64,000 nucleotides of DNA, taken from positions 21,966,365-22,030,364 of the forward strand of contig JACDQD010000007.1 in NCBI GenBank assembly GCA_019843655.1. Direction: 5' to 3'. Below, piece by piece: positions 52,701-64,000 of the stretch. Within the stretch, counting starts at the first letter, position 1. Each line of letters begins with the position of its first letter. The notes under the pieces were generated by a model. That model was not told where the DNA came from, did no database searches, and saw only the letters and a program-made list of their open reading frames with translations. Both the position numbers and the translations under genes were made by a program. The stretch is from Lethocerus indicus. Its lineage: Eukaryota > Arthropoda > Insecta > Hemiptera > Belostomatidae.

Positions 52701-55700
52701 CAACGAAGGTGATATCACTGGAAACACTCGCTCTGGAGCGAGAAAGAAACATAAGAAGTTCAAGATCTATGAGGGGAAAAATTCGGTACATCGATCTCTA
52801 GATAAAAGGAATTTCAGAAAAAATGGTATATTAAATTCCCTTTTTTGCTTATAAATAATCTCCAACAGACTATCGCAGTGGATTTCATATTTCCCCAATT
52901 TAAACTTGACCATTGAGTTCCACCTGACATGATATCCTCATTGACTATCTCCAAATTGCTTGCAATTACATAATTTCCTTACTTTTTCTGTTACATACGA
53001 GAGTCGGGGCTCTCGTTAAGTAGACGTATGTAACGTATGCAATTTCGTACGACCTGCGGCATCTCTTAATTGAGTTAATCGCCGGTTGGTTGTCGGTGTT
53101 CAGTTCCTTGTTCCGTCCGTTTTCGAGACCGCTCGCCTCCATTGTTCCCGCTCATCGTTACCAAATACAAAGTTTCTTCAATCAAATTGGCGATTACAAG
53201 ATCCAGTTACTCGTAAAAACGATTTATTACTCTGTATTGCCGGTAGAATATTCCGATTGAAGTCCGCGAGCTAATTTTATTCATTTCCTCAAGTGATTTT
53301 TAATTTAATACTCTATTTCACTTAAGTTCAACTTTAATTACTTACGATCTCCTGTCGTCTAGGTCGTTGACTAGGGTGACGGAGAGATACATTTTCGCTT
53401 CGATTGAACCGTGTTTCAGAATTAAAAATTGGAACAATTGATTATGGTTGTCGCTACGACATCGGTATATTCAGTAGTCAATACAGTAGCGTACTGACTG
53501 ACAATGTTGTTAAATGACAACACAGTGCAAACTGGGGTCCTTATTATAGCTCACACACGCAATGAAAAAACCTATTTTTTTTACGCGTCCGTCCCGAACC
53601 ACATCCCATAAATTGCGCCTAAATATTGTGTCACATATGTTGTCGCTCTATTAATAAATTGAGCGGAGTTGTTCCATTAAAGAAAATTGACTCCAATTGA
53701 TGACAGCAGTTATAGAATTTGGTTAATAACGGGTTTAATCCGTAGACTGTGTACACTTTTTAATTGGGTCCATCCCCATGGGCCGGCCCCCACTAATGCA
53801 ATTACTATTATTCTATGGTGGCGCTTTTTCATTTTTTTTCTCTTTCTAGAGCGTTTACTATCATTCAACAGCAGTTGGAGCAGTTGCCCAATTCAGTTTT
53901 ATCAGTAACATTAAAAATTAATCTACAGTTCAGCCCCCACCGCTGAATTTTCTTTAATTATTACCCTGCCAAGAAAAATTTTTTTCCTAGGTTAAATACT
54001 TTATTACTAAGGGTTCATTAAAGTAATTCGATATGTTAGGACGTAAATCTTAATTTTCGAAACAATACTTCCATCATACTACCATTTATTTCTTTATACC
54101 CGTATTGTTTTTCTGTTCGAATTGCGCGAATGCAAATTTGCTTCTTCGCACACGTAAGGAGCATTTCATGCGGGCTGTGTTATCACTTGACATGTTCTAC
54201 AGTCAGTGTACAAGGCACAATTAGGTCACGAGAAATCGCAATCGAAGAACATTCATATTAAAATGAACGTTTGAATGAAATGATTAAATATGATGATTAA
54301 ACAATATTACTCCGTATTTCGGTTCCCGGTTAGTCCACTGTAGATTTCATGAACTTCTCTATTATACTAAAAAACTCAAAGATTAAATAATCGAAAACGG
54401 GAACTATTTTAGAATGCGAATCGAAACACCGGATATGTACACTTGACATCGAACAAACTGTCACCACTAATTAAGGTGGTTTCTCAGTAATCGGTCCAGT
54501 CATTGTACATGAACGGACCAGATAACTCAACCAGATACCAGTTTCTCAAAACTACTCTTCAATCCGGAATAATGTTTGTAAAAACCGGTTTTTTGAAATA
54601 AAATTACGCCATAATTAATTCCCATCCTTCTATAAAAGTAAATTCGTTCCAATGAAGTGCTTATGGGGTTTTTAGCTTTCATTATACGTTGTACTAGGAT
54701 GAGTATACCTAATATACGAGTACCAGTATATACATTATCACGTGACGCTTGATTACTATAAAAAATATACATAGATTAGGAATAACATGCTAGCTTGGAG
54801 AAAAGGAGAGAAACTGACTGGAAAATTCCAAAGAATCAGATAAATTAAAATATACTTAAAATTTAATAAAATCATGTAACGATAAATGTAAGAAATGTAA
54901 TAAACATTTGTTTCAAATAAATATATAGCATTATTTTTTAGCTTAATTGTCCTCGCCATTTAACTCCAATTCCCTCAGCAGCCAAAATACGCTAATGAAA
55001 ATAAAATTGTCTTCAAGTAATTTAAAGACAAACCGGGTACACTAAATTCCTAGAGGATTCGAATGTCTGATTTAAAATGTAAACTAGGACCGTCATGCTA
55101 GAATGAACAGCACGACCTCAGAATACATGCACGCCGCCAAACAGACATTATCGATTCTTTGTTCCTTCTCAAAATCTTTGAATAATTCAGGTTTTTCCTG
55201 AAAACATTTTTCCGATGAGGCATAATTTTGCATTTCAACTATTTGGCAAGTACTGGCCTTAATTATACAACGAAATCTTTTTCTTTTTACCTGTAGACAC
55301 ATGAAATCAAATCACATCATGTCAAATAAAGCCACTTTCTTATACGTAATTTTCCCTTTGGTTTTACATCAAGGACCGTGTATCGGCTTTCAGGTCGAAT
55401 TTTCTGAACACTTCTGAGAAATTTGGTCAGTTATCACTATACAATAAAAGCGATATTATTGTTTATTTATCATGTTCTACTCTTCTGAAATATGGAGTTT
55501 TTCCTCAAGTTGTTCAACTTGAGATATTTTTAAGTTGAAGAGAGAACACCTAGTAGGATGACAAGACATTTATTTAGTCACTTAAATTAGTTGTGAACTT
55601 TATATCCTTTCGTCTTACGCATAATAGTATGCTATAATAATATTATTCTTGCAGCTATGACGTTAAACTACAATATATTGCAATGAAAAAAATCCCCCTT

Positions 55701-58685
55701 AGTTATTATTCAGTTGGACCAATTAGCCTGTAATTTTGCCAGTCCAGTTCAACGGCCGGACTAATGGCATCTTAAAATGCAAATAGTGATAGGCTGAGGG
55801 TGTTAAACTTAAATATTAACGGTACATCTTTCCAAGTATTGTTTAACGGTATACAACACTTTCAGTTGCGCCACACTCGGTTCACTCGATGCTCTAGTTG
55901 TTCGGGCAGGGTCACTCCTCGTTTCCGCGACCAGAGTGTAACATTCGTGCGACTCTTATATGCTCGGTAATAGCATTCCGGCACTTTTATCAAAGAAGAA
56001 ACGAGAAAGAACAACAGAAATGTATTCTTAAGATTTTTCTACGAATATTTCATGTCTCGCGATAATAATTCATTAGGCCAAACCCATTTTTTTTTACAAT
56101 CTACTGCCAGCTATACGATGTGGCCAGAGGAGACCTCGGTATAACAGTAGGCGTCAGAAAGCTCTATTGAACCGCTCCTGGGGTGACGCTTTTCAGCGCT
56201 TAGATAATTCGCAGGAAGGCGGACTATTTCCGGACAAGTGGATAAAAGGCACCGCCGGGGTTGTTCGGAAATATTTGCCGATTTGAAACATCTTATAACC
56301 GACCTAAAGTTGTCACAGTGATTTGGGCGACCCGATTCGGTTGCTCGCCATCATAAGTGGGATTTATGTGAGACAATTCCGTTGTCAGAACTGTTACTCA
56401 CAAGAACATAACCTGTAGAACAGAACTAGTAGTTGGGTACAGAAAGTCGCATCAGTTCCCGGTTTCGTATACAGACTCCTCGATACATCCTCAGATTATC
56501 CAGCAAATCGGGATTTATTATACGAATATAATTTTAGTTTAGACTAGAATTTCTTGGTTGACAGCATCGAGCATAAATAGGGTATTGTAACGATCGTGAA
56601 TATTTTGTTAGTGGAATAACCGAGTCATCCTTGAAATGGAATACTAAATATAACGTGTCGCATGGATGCATTGAATTCGTCCGAATAACGAGGGAGGAAA
56701 ATCGTCCGGAAAACACTTTCATTTTCCCCTATGAATAGGAGATGGCTGAAAGGAGGAGGGTCTGAGCGGTGCTAAAATTGAGTCTCGGCTAACAGAGCGT
56801 TTTTCCACCGAATAAGGAAGAAGAAGCCGCCCGGCCTTTCGTCTTTTCCGCCTTTTCTGCTTTCCCACGGGAACTTATGGCTGGCGCCGACAGGGATCTG
56901 GCCAATTTCGGGGAATGGACAAAACAAAACAGATCAACTTCAACATTAAATTGTTACATTCTCTTCAAGATCGGCGAGACGATAGACTCTTAACGTTTTC
57001 AGCTCCCTATTTATCCAACGGGGTAATAAAAGTATACGGAGTCTCCCACAAAAATGAAAATAATAAACTGAAAAGGATATTGTAAAATATTTCCGTAAGT
57101 TCGTAAAGCAAAGTAAATTATTCACATGGTTGACAGGGTTTGACATGGTTGACTGGTGTTCAATAAGTGATTTATCAACTGAATGGGTAAATCCCAGAAT
57201 GGGTGGGTCGGGTTTTTAGTTTCCAAGTGCAAAATATTAAAATTCTTCTTGTGAGGACTAAAATTAAGACCTGACACGTTATCTTAGGTTTATTACCGTG
57301 GCAATAGTCTCAAGATAAGAAGAAAGAACGAAAACGTAATTCTAGAACAAATTCTTCTTTCAGAGTATTTTTTTAATGGTTCGATCCTAGTCATAAAATT
57401 CTGGACGCAATATCCAAACTGCTCGACACTATCTTTAATTATTCTAACGCTATATTAGCGAACCTATTGCAAATAATAATAATTATGTTGAACTTGTTTC
57501 CTAATTATATTTTGCGGCAGCTATACAATAAAAACTTATGCAATCTTAAGTTTGTATCCGGGTGTTATGTTCTACGCCTTTCTTAGCGTTGGATATTTTA
57601 GTAATTTTATCTTTAGAGAGTAGCCAAAGAATCACCATTATGTAAATGTAACGGCAATTTCTAACCTTCTGATGGATATAAAAATAATTCACCTTTCGTT
57701 AGTTCGGCAAATCGGATCACACGTATGATGCAATAAGACCTGTTAATAATGTCTTGAGCTTCAGACTGGTTACATCACATTCATTATGAGATCCTCCCCC
57801 TGCAGGATATTGGACTTTTCCGCTTTAACGCGACAGAAAAGCATTGAGACTTAAGAGAAAATATATTTTTAATATTTAAATATGTTTTCTTCGAGATCAA
57901 AAATCGTTTCGAATTTACGAAAGTGGTAGTTCGTGAACTTCAAAAGTCTAGTCTTTCCAAAACAACCTGTTTGCCAAAATAATTTGTCGCGGAATAGTGA
58001 CGTGTCCTACCAAATGAACAGGCGCAATAATTAATAATCAATTGAATAATAGAAAATTCATATAATTAGTTGAATTGAAGGCTCTGAGGGCTGTTTTTAA
58101 CGAGTTTCAGGTTTGATCAAGTTCAATTAAATTTAAGAGAAATTGATAAATAGACCGAACAGATCCTCTGATTTTATGGAATTTCGAATTTGAAAATAAT
58201 GCTGAATGCTCCAAACCGTTAAGGATATAATACATTCGAATAATGAACAGATTATGGTCGGTATTATTCGATTTAAATTATAAAAATTAAAGGTAAAACT
58301 TTACGATAAATGCCTCTACAATACCGGCATAACCTCCTGCTGGTATGTTTGGAAATAAATGGAAAATTCGCTTATTCGGCTACTCGCCACCGTCAGTAGC
58401 ATTCCCTTCACGGATATAGATAATAAATATTACCTAGCGTAGGACCAACTAGGTGGATGGAAAACCTTTCACAAATTGAAAACAACCACTCTGTTTAATG
58501 ACATCAATAGTGGACAGAAAATGTCGTTGTTGAAATCTCATTTTTATCGTTCGAAACAGGTGATTTAAACACTCAATATTGATTAATTTACCAAAGAGAG
58601 CCTGCGGCGTTACAATAGATAAGTTATATGTCGAGGGTGTGCGTAGACAAAATGTCAGATTTCGTGTAATCAAAGTACGTGAAAC
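46798..58685. other. Non-coding stretch with scattered GC-rich islands
   Basis: No gene is recognised. GC-richer islands lie near 47080-47420, 48980-49270, 49540-49760, 51060-51200, 51460-51740, 51950-52200, 56100-56480 and 56720-56920. Short inverted repeats are present: CTCAAGTTG/CAACTTGAG with a TT loop at 55504-55523, and GTAATATATA/TATATATTAC at 52663-52672 and 52692-52701. The 105- and 115-codon frames near 47.5 and 49.0 kb have no family features. Confidence 0.5.
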
Positions 58686-58689
58686 CGGT

Positions 58690-59290
58690 GAGAGTCAAGT
58701 TCTCTCGAAGGAATGACTGGGAACGAGACGCCCCTTACAATTAGCACCCGGGAGAGGCGTGAAGATTGAAGAGGACGGGCTGACACTTATTTGACGCTAC
58801 GTACCAACGTTGCGATAAGCGGGCCTCGACAGTCCGGCGGTCCCGATCCTCCGAGGGGCGATGAGATTTTATTAGTACGGTTCAGTGCCCGAATTCGAAT
58901 CGGCGCCGGAGACTCGTGGCGGGGTTGGAAATGCCCGGGAAATTGTCACAGTTTCGACTGGGGCGAACACATAACAAACAGCCGACGGGGCAGAAGTAAA
59001 CTGGCATTAGCGGGCCGGCTCTGCTGGGCCCACCGATCAAACCGCCCCCACCCCTCACTCTTTCTCTCTCTCACAGCGGCTCCTGCCGAGTGGGGGACCC
59101 CCCCGACTGACAACAAATACAGCTCTCTCGTCTGTCTCGGCCTAATCCGATTTATGCAAAGACTTTATTTACCCCCCCCCCCCGGAGGTTTGATAATAAA
59201 GATTTCCGCGATAGAGCAGAGCGCGCACGGCTCCGATCATATTTCAGGTTGTGATTCCGGTCGGTTCGACTAACGGATCGTTCGGGCCTA
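58690..59290. promoter_or_regulatory. GC-rich block carrying the longest open frame; probably non-coding
   Basis: A 160-codon frame (58791-59273) is open only because GC-rich DNA has few stop codons. Its reported start is TTG, and the first in-frame ATG comes near the end. The translation is rich in R, G, P and S without a domain, and it crosses a C12 run at 59172-59183. A strong acceptor-like pyrimidine tract ends in ACAG at 59076, so a short exon downstream cannot be fully excluded. I favour a regulatory or promoter-like GC block. Confidence 0.3.
59172..59183 (+). repeat. C12 homopolymer
   Basis: Twelve consecutive C residues lie between TTTA and GGAGG. Runs this long slip easily, so the exact count may be unreliable in the assembly. 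Confidence 0.95.
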
Positions 59291-62200
59291 TCTCCGGCTA
59301 AATTACCTTACTGTTAATTGCGTAACAGAAAGTAGAGCACTACGCAAAAACGTGTTGCGATACGATATTAATTTGTAATAAACATAATTACCTATTTAAA
59401 ATCAGTTAAATGAAATCCAAAATAATAAGGCGAACTGTACGTGCATTGAGCCCTGTGCGCGTTGGAACTGATGAAATTATAGAGGAATGTATGATTTTTG
59501 ATCCTACTATGGCATTTCTCCTTTTACTGTTTCCTTTCAGGCCCCCTAAAAGTCTTCATGTAACTGAGCCGTATTTAAAGCACTATATCAAAGATCGATG
59601 CCGTGAATAAACGTTGGACTCAATGTAATTATAAATAACATTTTAATTAAAGAAATATAACGAATTTCTCTGTGTCCGAATGATGAGAATCAGTTCAACA
59701 GAGGACACCGGTTGGAACTGAAAGTCGCTTAATAAAATGGAACGTGGGACTACCCAAACTTGTATTTAAAAATGCTCATTGAATCAGTGAAAAATTGGTC
59801 CACGTTAAATCTTGCAGTCTGAAAATCCGCTGTGATCGTACTGGCATGTCGGTCGGACGAAAGTACCGAAAATAATACCGACAATATTGAAGAGTTCGAC
59901 CTCGCGTTGCGGTCAGGGTGTCGGGTTTCGGCAGTGGGCACTCGGCGCTCAGCCTTCTCCAGACAATTATAAACTTGTTCCACCCTACTTATTCTTTTAT
60001 TTCTTGATTTTGTTTTACAAATTTTGTTTTTTTTTCGGCGGACACGATTGGCCTTTTGATAGGTTTTGGGGAAGGGACGGAGGGGCTTCGATTCGCGCTA
60101 CAACTGAGAAACGGAGATGCCAAATCCTTCCCGGTTAAAACCCATTTATAACGAGGATATAAATATAATATAATTTAATACGAACTCAGCATATATACTG
60201 CACCTCATGCTACACATATCATAACTCTCTAGTGAAGGTTTAATTATATAGGCACTTCGCTTTATAACGTCTTGCTTGATTCGAACTATAGAGAACACCT
60301 GGAAATATGTTTCTCCTACCTAGGCGTCTTAAGTATCACTCTTAAGATTCGAGATACCCGTTCGTTACTCCGCGAGTGTTTGGAATACCGACAGTCTTGC
60401 GAATTTCCGTTTCCAGTTACTGGTCTCGGCTTATCGCCATCTTCAGTAATGCCGCGACAGTAGATTAGTTGGGTACTTGAACGTGTCGCCGGGGTATCCT
60501 GTCTGCGGTAACTGGGCCGACAATCGTAGGGCATCAAATGGAAATGAATTTAAAAATTAATTGATCAGTAAATCTTATTTGGGAAAGCTAAACCAAAAAA
60601 TAATTTCCTGGAAGCGCCTCACGTGAAATAAATGTTCTCCAACACAATATTTCAAAATTTTTCAGTAGACGGGTTTTGGACTATACCGTCTGCAGAGTCC
60701 TAGGCGGATTTCAACTTTCCAAATAGCCAGATAGATTAATACCCCGCGGTGGCATTTACAATTCTGAATTAAAGCACGTCGATTCAATATTAAAAGTAAT
60801 TTTCAACCGAAGTTCATGAGAAATTAGTATTCGTAACGCCCGAATTTCTCAACGTTGAAATATCGCGATAAAATACCGGGTTGGGAAATTGCTTTAGGAG
60901 GTTATATCGGGGCCCGGCCCCCAATCGTTCAAATCCAGGCCGAACGGAAGTGCTGAAAACACAACAAGCCATAGGTCAACCGCCAATTGTGCCTCTGTTC
61001 GAGTGCAGAACAGATTATCGGATAGTAAAAAGATAATGGGACGAGAATAACTTTAATTGCTCCGAGTCCTTGATACGGGAATCTGGGCCTGACCGGAACG
61101 TAATGGAAAAAAAGAAATAACGAAATTAAACAGAAGAAAAGCCGTGACATTTGACACGCAGTGCGGCTGTGAAGACGCCCCCCCACCGTGTTCGTGGCCT
61201 TTTTATCTGCCCCAGAGCCGACCTTTGAATTTATCGTATATCGTTATTGAATTTGGGCGTCACCCCACCAACACCGCCTACTAGAGCACTCGTATTTAGA
61301 GTTTCGTGTATTTTTAAGGCGCCTAACAACGAAAATAATATACCGAGCTGAAAAATATAAAAGTATAGATGATTCCTGCGAATCCCCAATGGCCAAATAA
61401 GTCTGCTAAAATAATAGGTCTTACTTTACCAAAGCCGTTCCTCAATATTGGACTCGGATTAAGGTTATCCCTCTGCGAGGTTCCTCTCCCACTGTCAGTA
61501 GACAACGCGAAACGCCTAAACGTAAACCGGACGCATTCTTCGCAACGAGGATAAGCATCACTAACGAAGATTCGATGGGCGAGGAATAAATCAGTTTAAG
61601 GTTAAAGTAGCAATCGCCAGACAGTATTGAACGCAGAACATTCACAAATTCCACCCTGAATAGAATGATCTAAAATGAAACTGTATAAGTTATAAGATGT
61701 GAATACATTGTTCGGCAGCTTGTTGGTTTTACTGGCAGCTCACAATTACTATGGCATAGTCACCACGAATTATCTGATATTAATGGGGACTCGTATGTGC
61801 AGAAATCGGTTCGAGGAATTAGTGAAAAATATTTACAGAGGAATATTATCGCCCGAATGATTTCCCCATCTCCCGTTTGATCTGATGCTGATTCTGGGAT
61901 TCAACTTCCCTCCGCCATCAAGCGGTATCCAATGAGGAATTTACCCAGATCTACCGCCGACACGGTCGTTTTTTATTAACCATTTCTACCATTCTCCTGT
62001 TATTTATAACCGGATCCATCCGACTTTGTTATTGTTAAAGAAATCGTGATGTATCGTGAGTGGGTGTCAATAGGTCAGTAGTAGCCGGATGATAACCACT
62101 GTCAACTTACCCAATCTTCGGTAAATAAATACCATCATTATTCCACCACGATTTATCTCCAGGCAACCGACAATTTTGATCATTATTATTACAGAACTGG

Positions 62201-62929
62201 CTGAAACCTGTTCGCCTGAAGTCTGGTTATTGACTTTGAGAGAACACTCTGTTTTCCATGACAGACATTGCAAATATTACGCAACCCTATTTTGAGATAA
62301 CTACAACTAAATGGTTTTCTTTCAAAAGAAAATGATGAATATAGTTCTTGGCAATACAACTGAAAAAATAATACATAGCATTTTTGCAATGAAAACTAGA
62401 TAGCCGAAATTAAACATCCTGTTTTCAATTTTTCTCGAGTTGATAAATCAAGTAGGTTTATTTCAGTTTTAATGTAGACATAGATATGTAAGAACATTAT
62501 TACAATTAAACCTATCGAACGTTAACATTTATGAATATTACGGCTTTTTAAAAGTATATCGAAACACTAAAACGGAGTATTCTATCGTGTCTAAATCGTT
62601 ATGAATGAACGAATTGTTTGTACGTAATCGCTATGTGTACACATATTTGTTTCTTTTATTCTCGGTATTTATTTAACGAACTCACCTTTATTATTCTAGT
62701 TTTTGCTTTCAACGATGGAAATATTTTTTTTAAAGTACATTTTTTCCACGTAATTTAAACTGCTTTAAGTATATCGAATATCGTTTAAATTAACGCGTCC
62801 ACTATTAACAGAAACTACACTGAATGAGGCTTAGGTGAGGCTAGATAGATCGAAAGAAACATTGCACCCGAACAACCATATGCAGAGTTAATATATTTTG
62901 GGGTTTCTCTATTTTAACAGTAACTTTCA
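59291..62929. other. Non-coding stretch
   Basis: No gene is recognised. It holds the hairpin-family copy at 60444-60514 and a GC-richer patch near 60900-61290. A possible short exon on the minus strand ends at 62111 and is listed under findings. The segment from 62400 to 62900 is AT-rich without evident structure. Confidence 0.5.
60444..60514 (+). repeat. Hairpin-family copy, 71 bp
   Basis: CAGTAATGCCGCGACAG (60444-60460) pairs with CTGTCTGCGGTAACTG (60499-60514) with one or two bulges. The interior has GGGTACTTGAACGTGTCGCC, shared with the copies at 42868 (GGTACTTACGATTGTCGG) and 19051 (ACGTGTCGCCG). Beyond the arm, GGGCCGACAATCG resembles GGCCGACTATCG downstream of the 31461 copy. The GATGAAGC core is changed to GGGGTA here. 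Confidence 0.45.
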
Positions 62930-63180
62930 TCTCTGCCTGCTTGTCCTCGCGCTCCCCATTTAATCGGGAGGGATCGGCGCGGGTTATAATTCATCAATCA
63001 AACCGATAACCGGGATACAGATAACCGGGATAATGGGATAACAGTGCTGTGCCGCTCGGTTTTGAGGGGGGGACACGATTGAAGGAAGCGGCGTATCATT
63101 GAGTGGGAGCCGTTATCGCCATCTAAGCCTAAGTCTTATCCCGCGCGGCGTCCCCTTTCAAGTCAATATGATTAATTCAA
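62930..63180. promoter_or_regulatory. GC-richer block with a GATA-motif cluster, candidate enhancer
   Basis: GATAACCGGGATA occurs at 63005-63017 and again at 63020-63032, and a third GATAAC lies at 63037-63042. GATAA is the core word of GATA zinc-finger factors, and homotypic clusters are typical of their enhancers. The 13-bp repeat at 15-bp spacing may equally be a simple tandem duplication. Confidence 0.35.
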
Positions 63181-64000
63181 ATCGGTCACCGGTCAATTGT
63201 CAAATTGGTTAAAAGCCAATTGGTCAAAATCCAACAAAAAAGGCAGCACGAACCCAAGTATATCTCATTGAGCCGGCGTTATGAGATTATTATGATATTA
63301 ACACCTTCCCTATCTCCTCCAATCACTTATTTGGACCTAAGCCAGTACTTTTTCGGCTGTTCCCCAGCGTTACTCTTTTTTATTGCCTAGAAACACACTA
63401 ATTATCTGTAATGCTCTTTATACAGGCAGATTCTATACGTCCATACAGGACAATTATTTCTAATATGTTAGTAGATTAATATATTAAACAGGAACTGCAA
63501 ACGGGCAGTAACCGAAATCGCGACAACGCGAAATCTTCGTGCTAATTGTTTTTAGAATATAGCAAAATCTACATTTTGGGGGGGAGGAAGCCGAGGGTCC
63601 TTCTAGTCTCGAGTGGTTCTCAGATATGAAATATTCCACTTTAAATCTGACATCACGTCCTAATCCCCGGTCGTGCAAATGTCATTGCCGACGCAACGCC
63701 GGCATTATCCCACACGCCGGATGGGGGTACAATGGCCTCCTTAAATTGAACTGTCACCAAATAAACGTTTGTCAGGATTAGCTGTCTGAAATTAACTAAA
63801 AGAAGTAATAGTGAACACAGAATACTATCGCGGAATAAAAAATGTTGTAATACTCAAGTCCAGCTATGGCAGATTCACAATTAGGTAAGACGTCTTAATT
63901 AATTTAACAAACCTCGATGGCCACACGCTTAAACCGGTCTTATAGCAGACCATCATCTGCAGGGCGGTCTCAAATAGTCGTGGAATCACCCGCAACATCT
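63181..64000. other. Non-coding right end
   Basis: The block starts with short TCAATTG/CAAATTGG/CCAATTGG words near 63193-63225. A GC-richer patch lies near 63660-63740. No gene or structured RNA is recognised up to the edge. Confidence 0.55.

Noticed and set aside
58791..59273. 160-codon open frame, the longest in the window
   Set aside because: It starts at TTG, has no ATG until late, lies in GC-rich DNA where stops are rare, crosses a C12 run, and shows no recognisable domain.
1..64000. CRISPR array, rRNA operon, snRNA genes, conserved insect microRNAs, reverse transcriptase or transposase genes
   Set aside because: No regularly spaced direct repeats, no rRNA or snRNA signatures, no remembered conserved microRNA sequence and no YxDD or transposase-like frames were seen while reading; this was by eye and is not exhaustive.

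Overview
The window looks like animal nuclear DNA, most likely from an arthropod. It is AT-rich overall, with scattered GC-rich and CpG-rich blocks, dinucleotide microsatellites and no bacterial-style gene packing. Only one coding segment is recognised by homology: a 206-bp exon on the minus strand at the left edge (374-579). It encodes part of the armadillo-type inhibitory domain (DID) of an INF2-class formin, called Form3 in flies. It has a canonical acceptor and donor, and both splice phases fit the family. The next exon in the 3' direction lies off the left edge. No preceding exon was found, so much of the window is probably a long 5' intron and/or upstream intergenic DNA of this gene.

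Layout: 1-579 holds the exon and its flanking introns. From 580 to about 40 kb there is non-coding DNA in which AT-rich stretches alternate with GC-rich blocks (about 5.1-5.65, 8.04-8.62, 16.68-17.26, 22.9-23.25 and 33.1-33.5 kb). This part also carries a GT-rich tract at 9.9-10.15 kb, a (CA)n(CT)n tract at 14.0 kb, and GA and CA tracts at 27.0 and 27.7 kb. At 40.3-41.7 kb two GC-rich blocks flank a (TA)24(AG)16 microsatellite and carry homeodomain-type TAATCC motifs. At 43.95-46.80 kb there is a diverged inverted-repeat pair with arms of roughly 100-240 bp, enclosing about 2.5 kb without a transposase. The remainder is non-coding, with GC-rich blocks at 58.7-59.3 kb (the longest open frame, judged non-coding as a whole) and 62.93-63.18 kb (three GATAAC motifs in 38 bp).

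The least expected observation is a set of short, diverged, hairpin-forming sequences sharing a core around GCCGATGAAGCACC. The best copies are at 42868-42950, 19051-19110 (reverse orientation), 60444-60514 and 31461-31530. They look like a small foldback or MITE-type family, or a structured element of another kind. Several short open frames that end exactly at consensus splice donors are listed only as leads, because that many are expected by chance. No tRNA, rRNA, CRISPR array or transposon protein was found.
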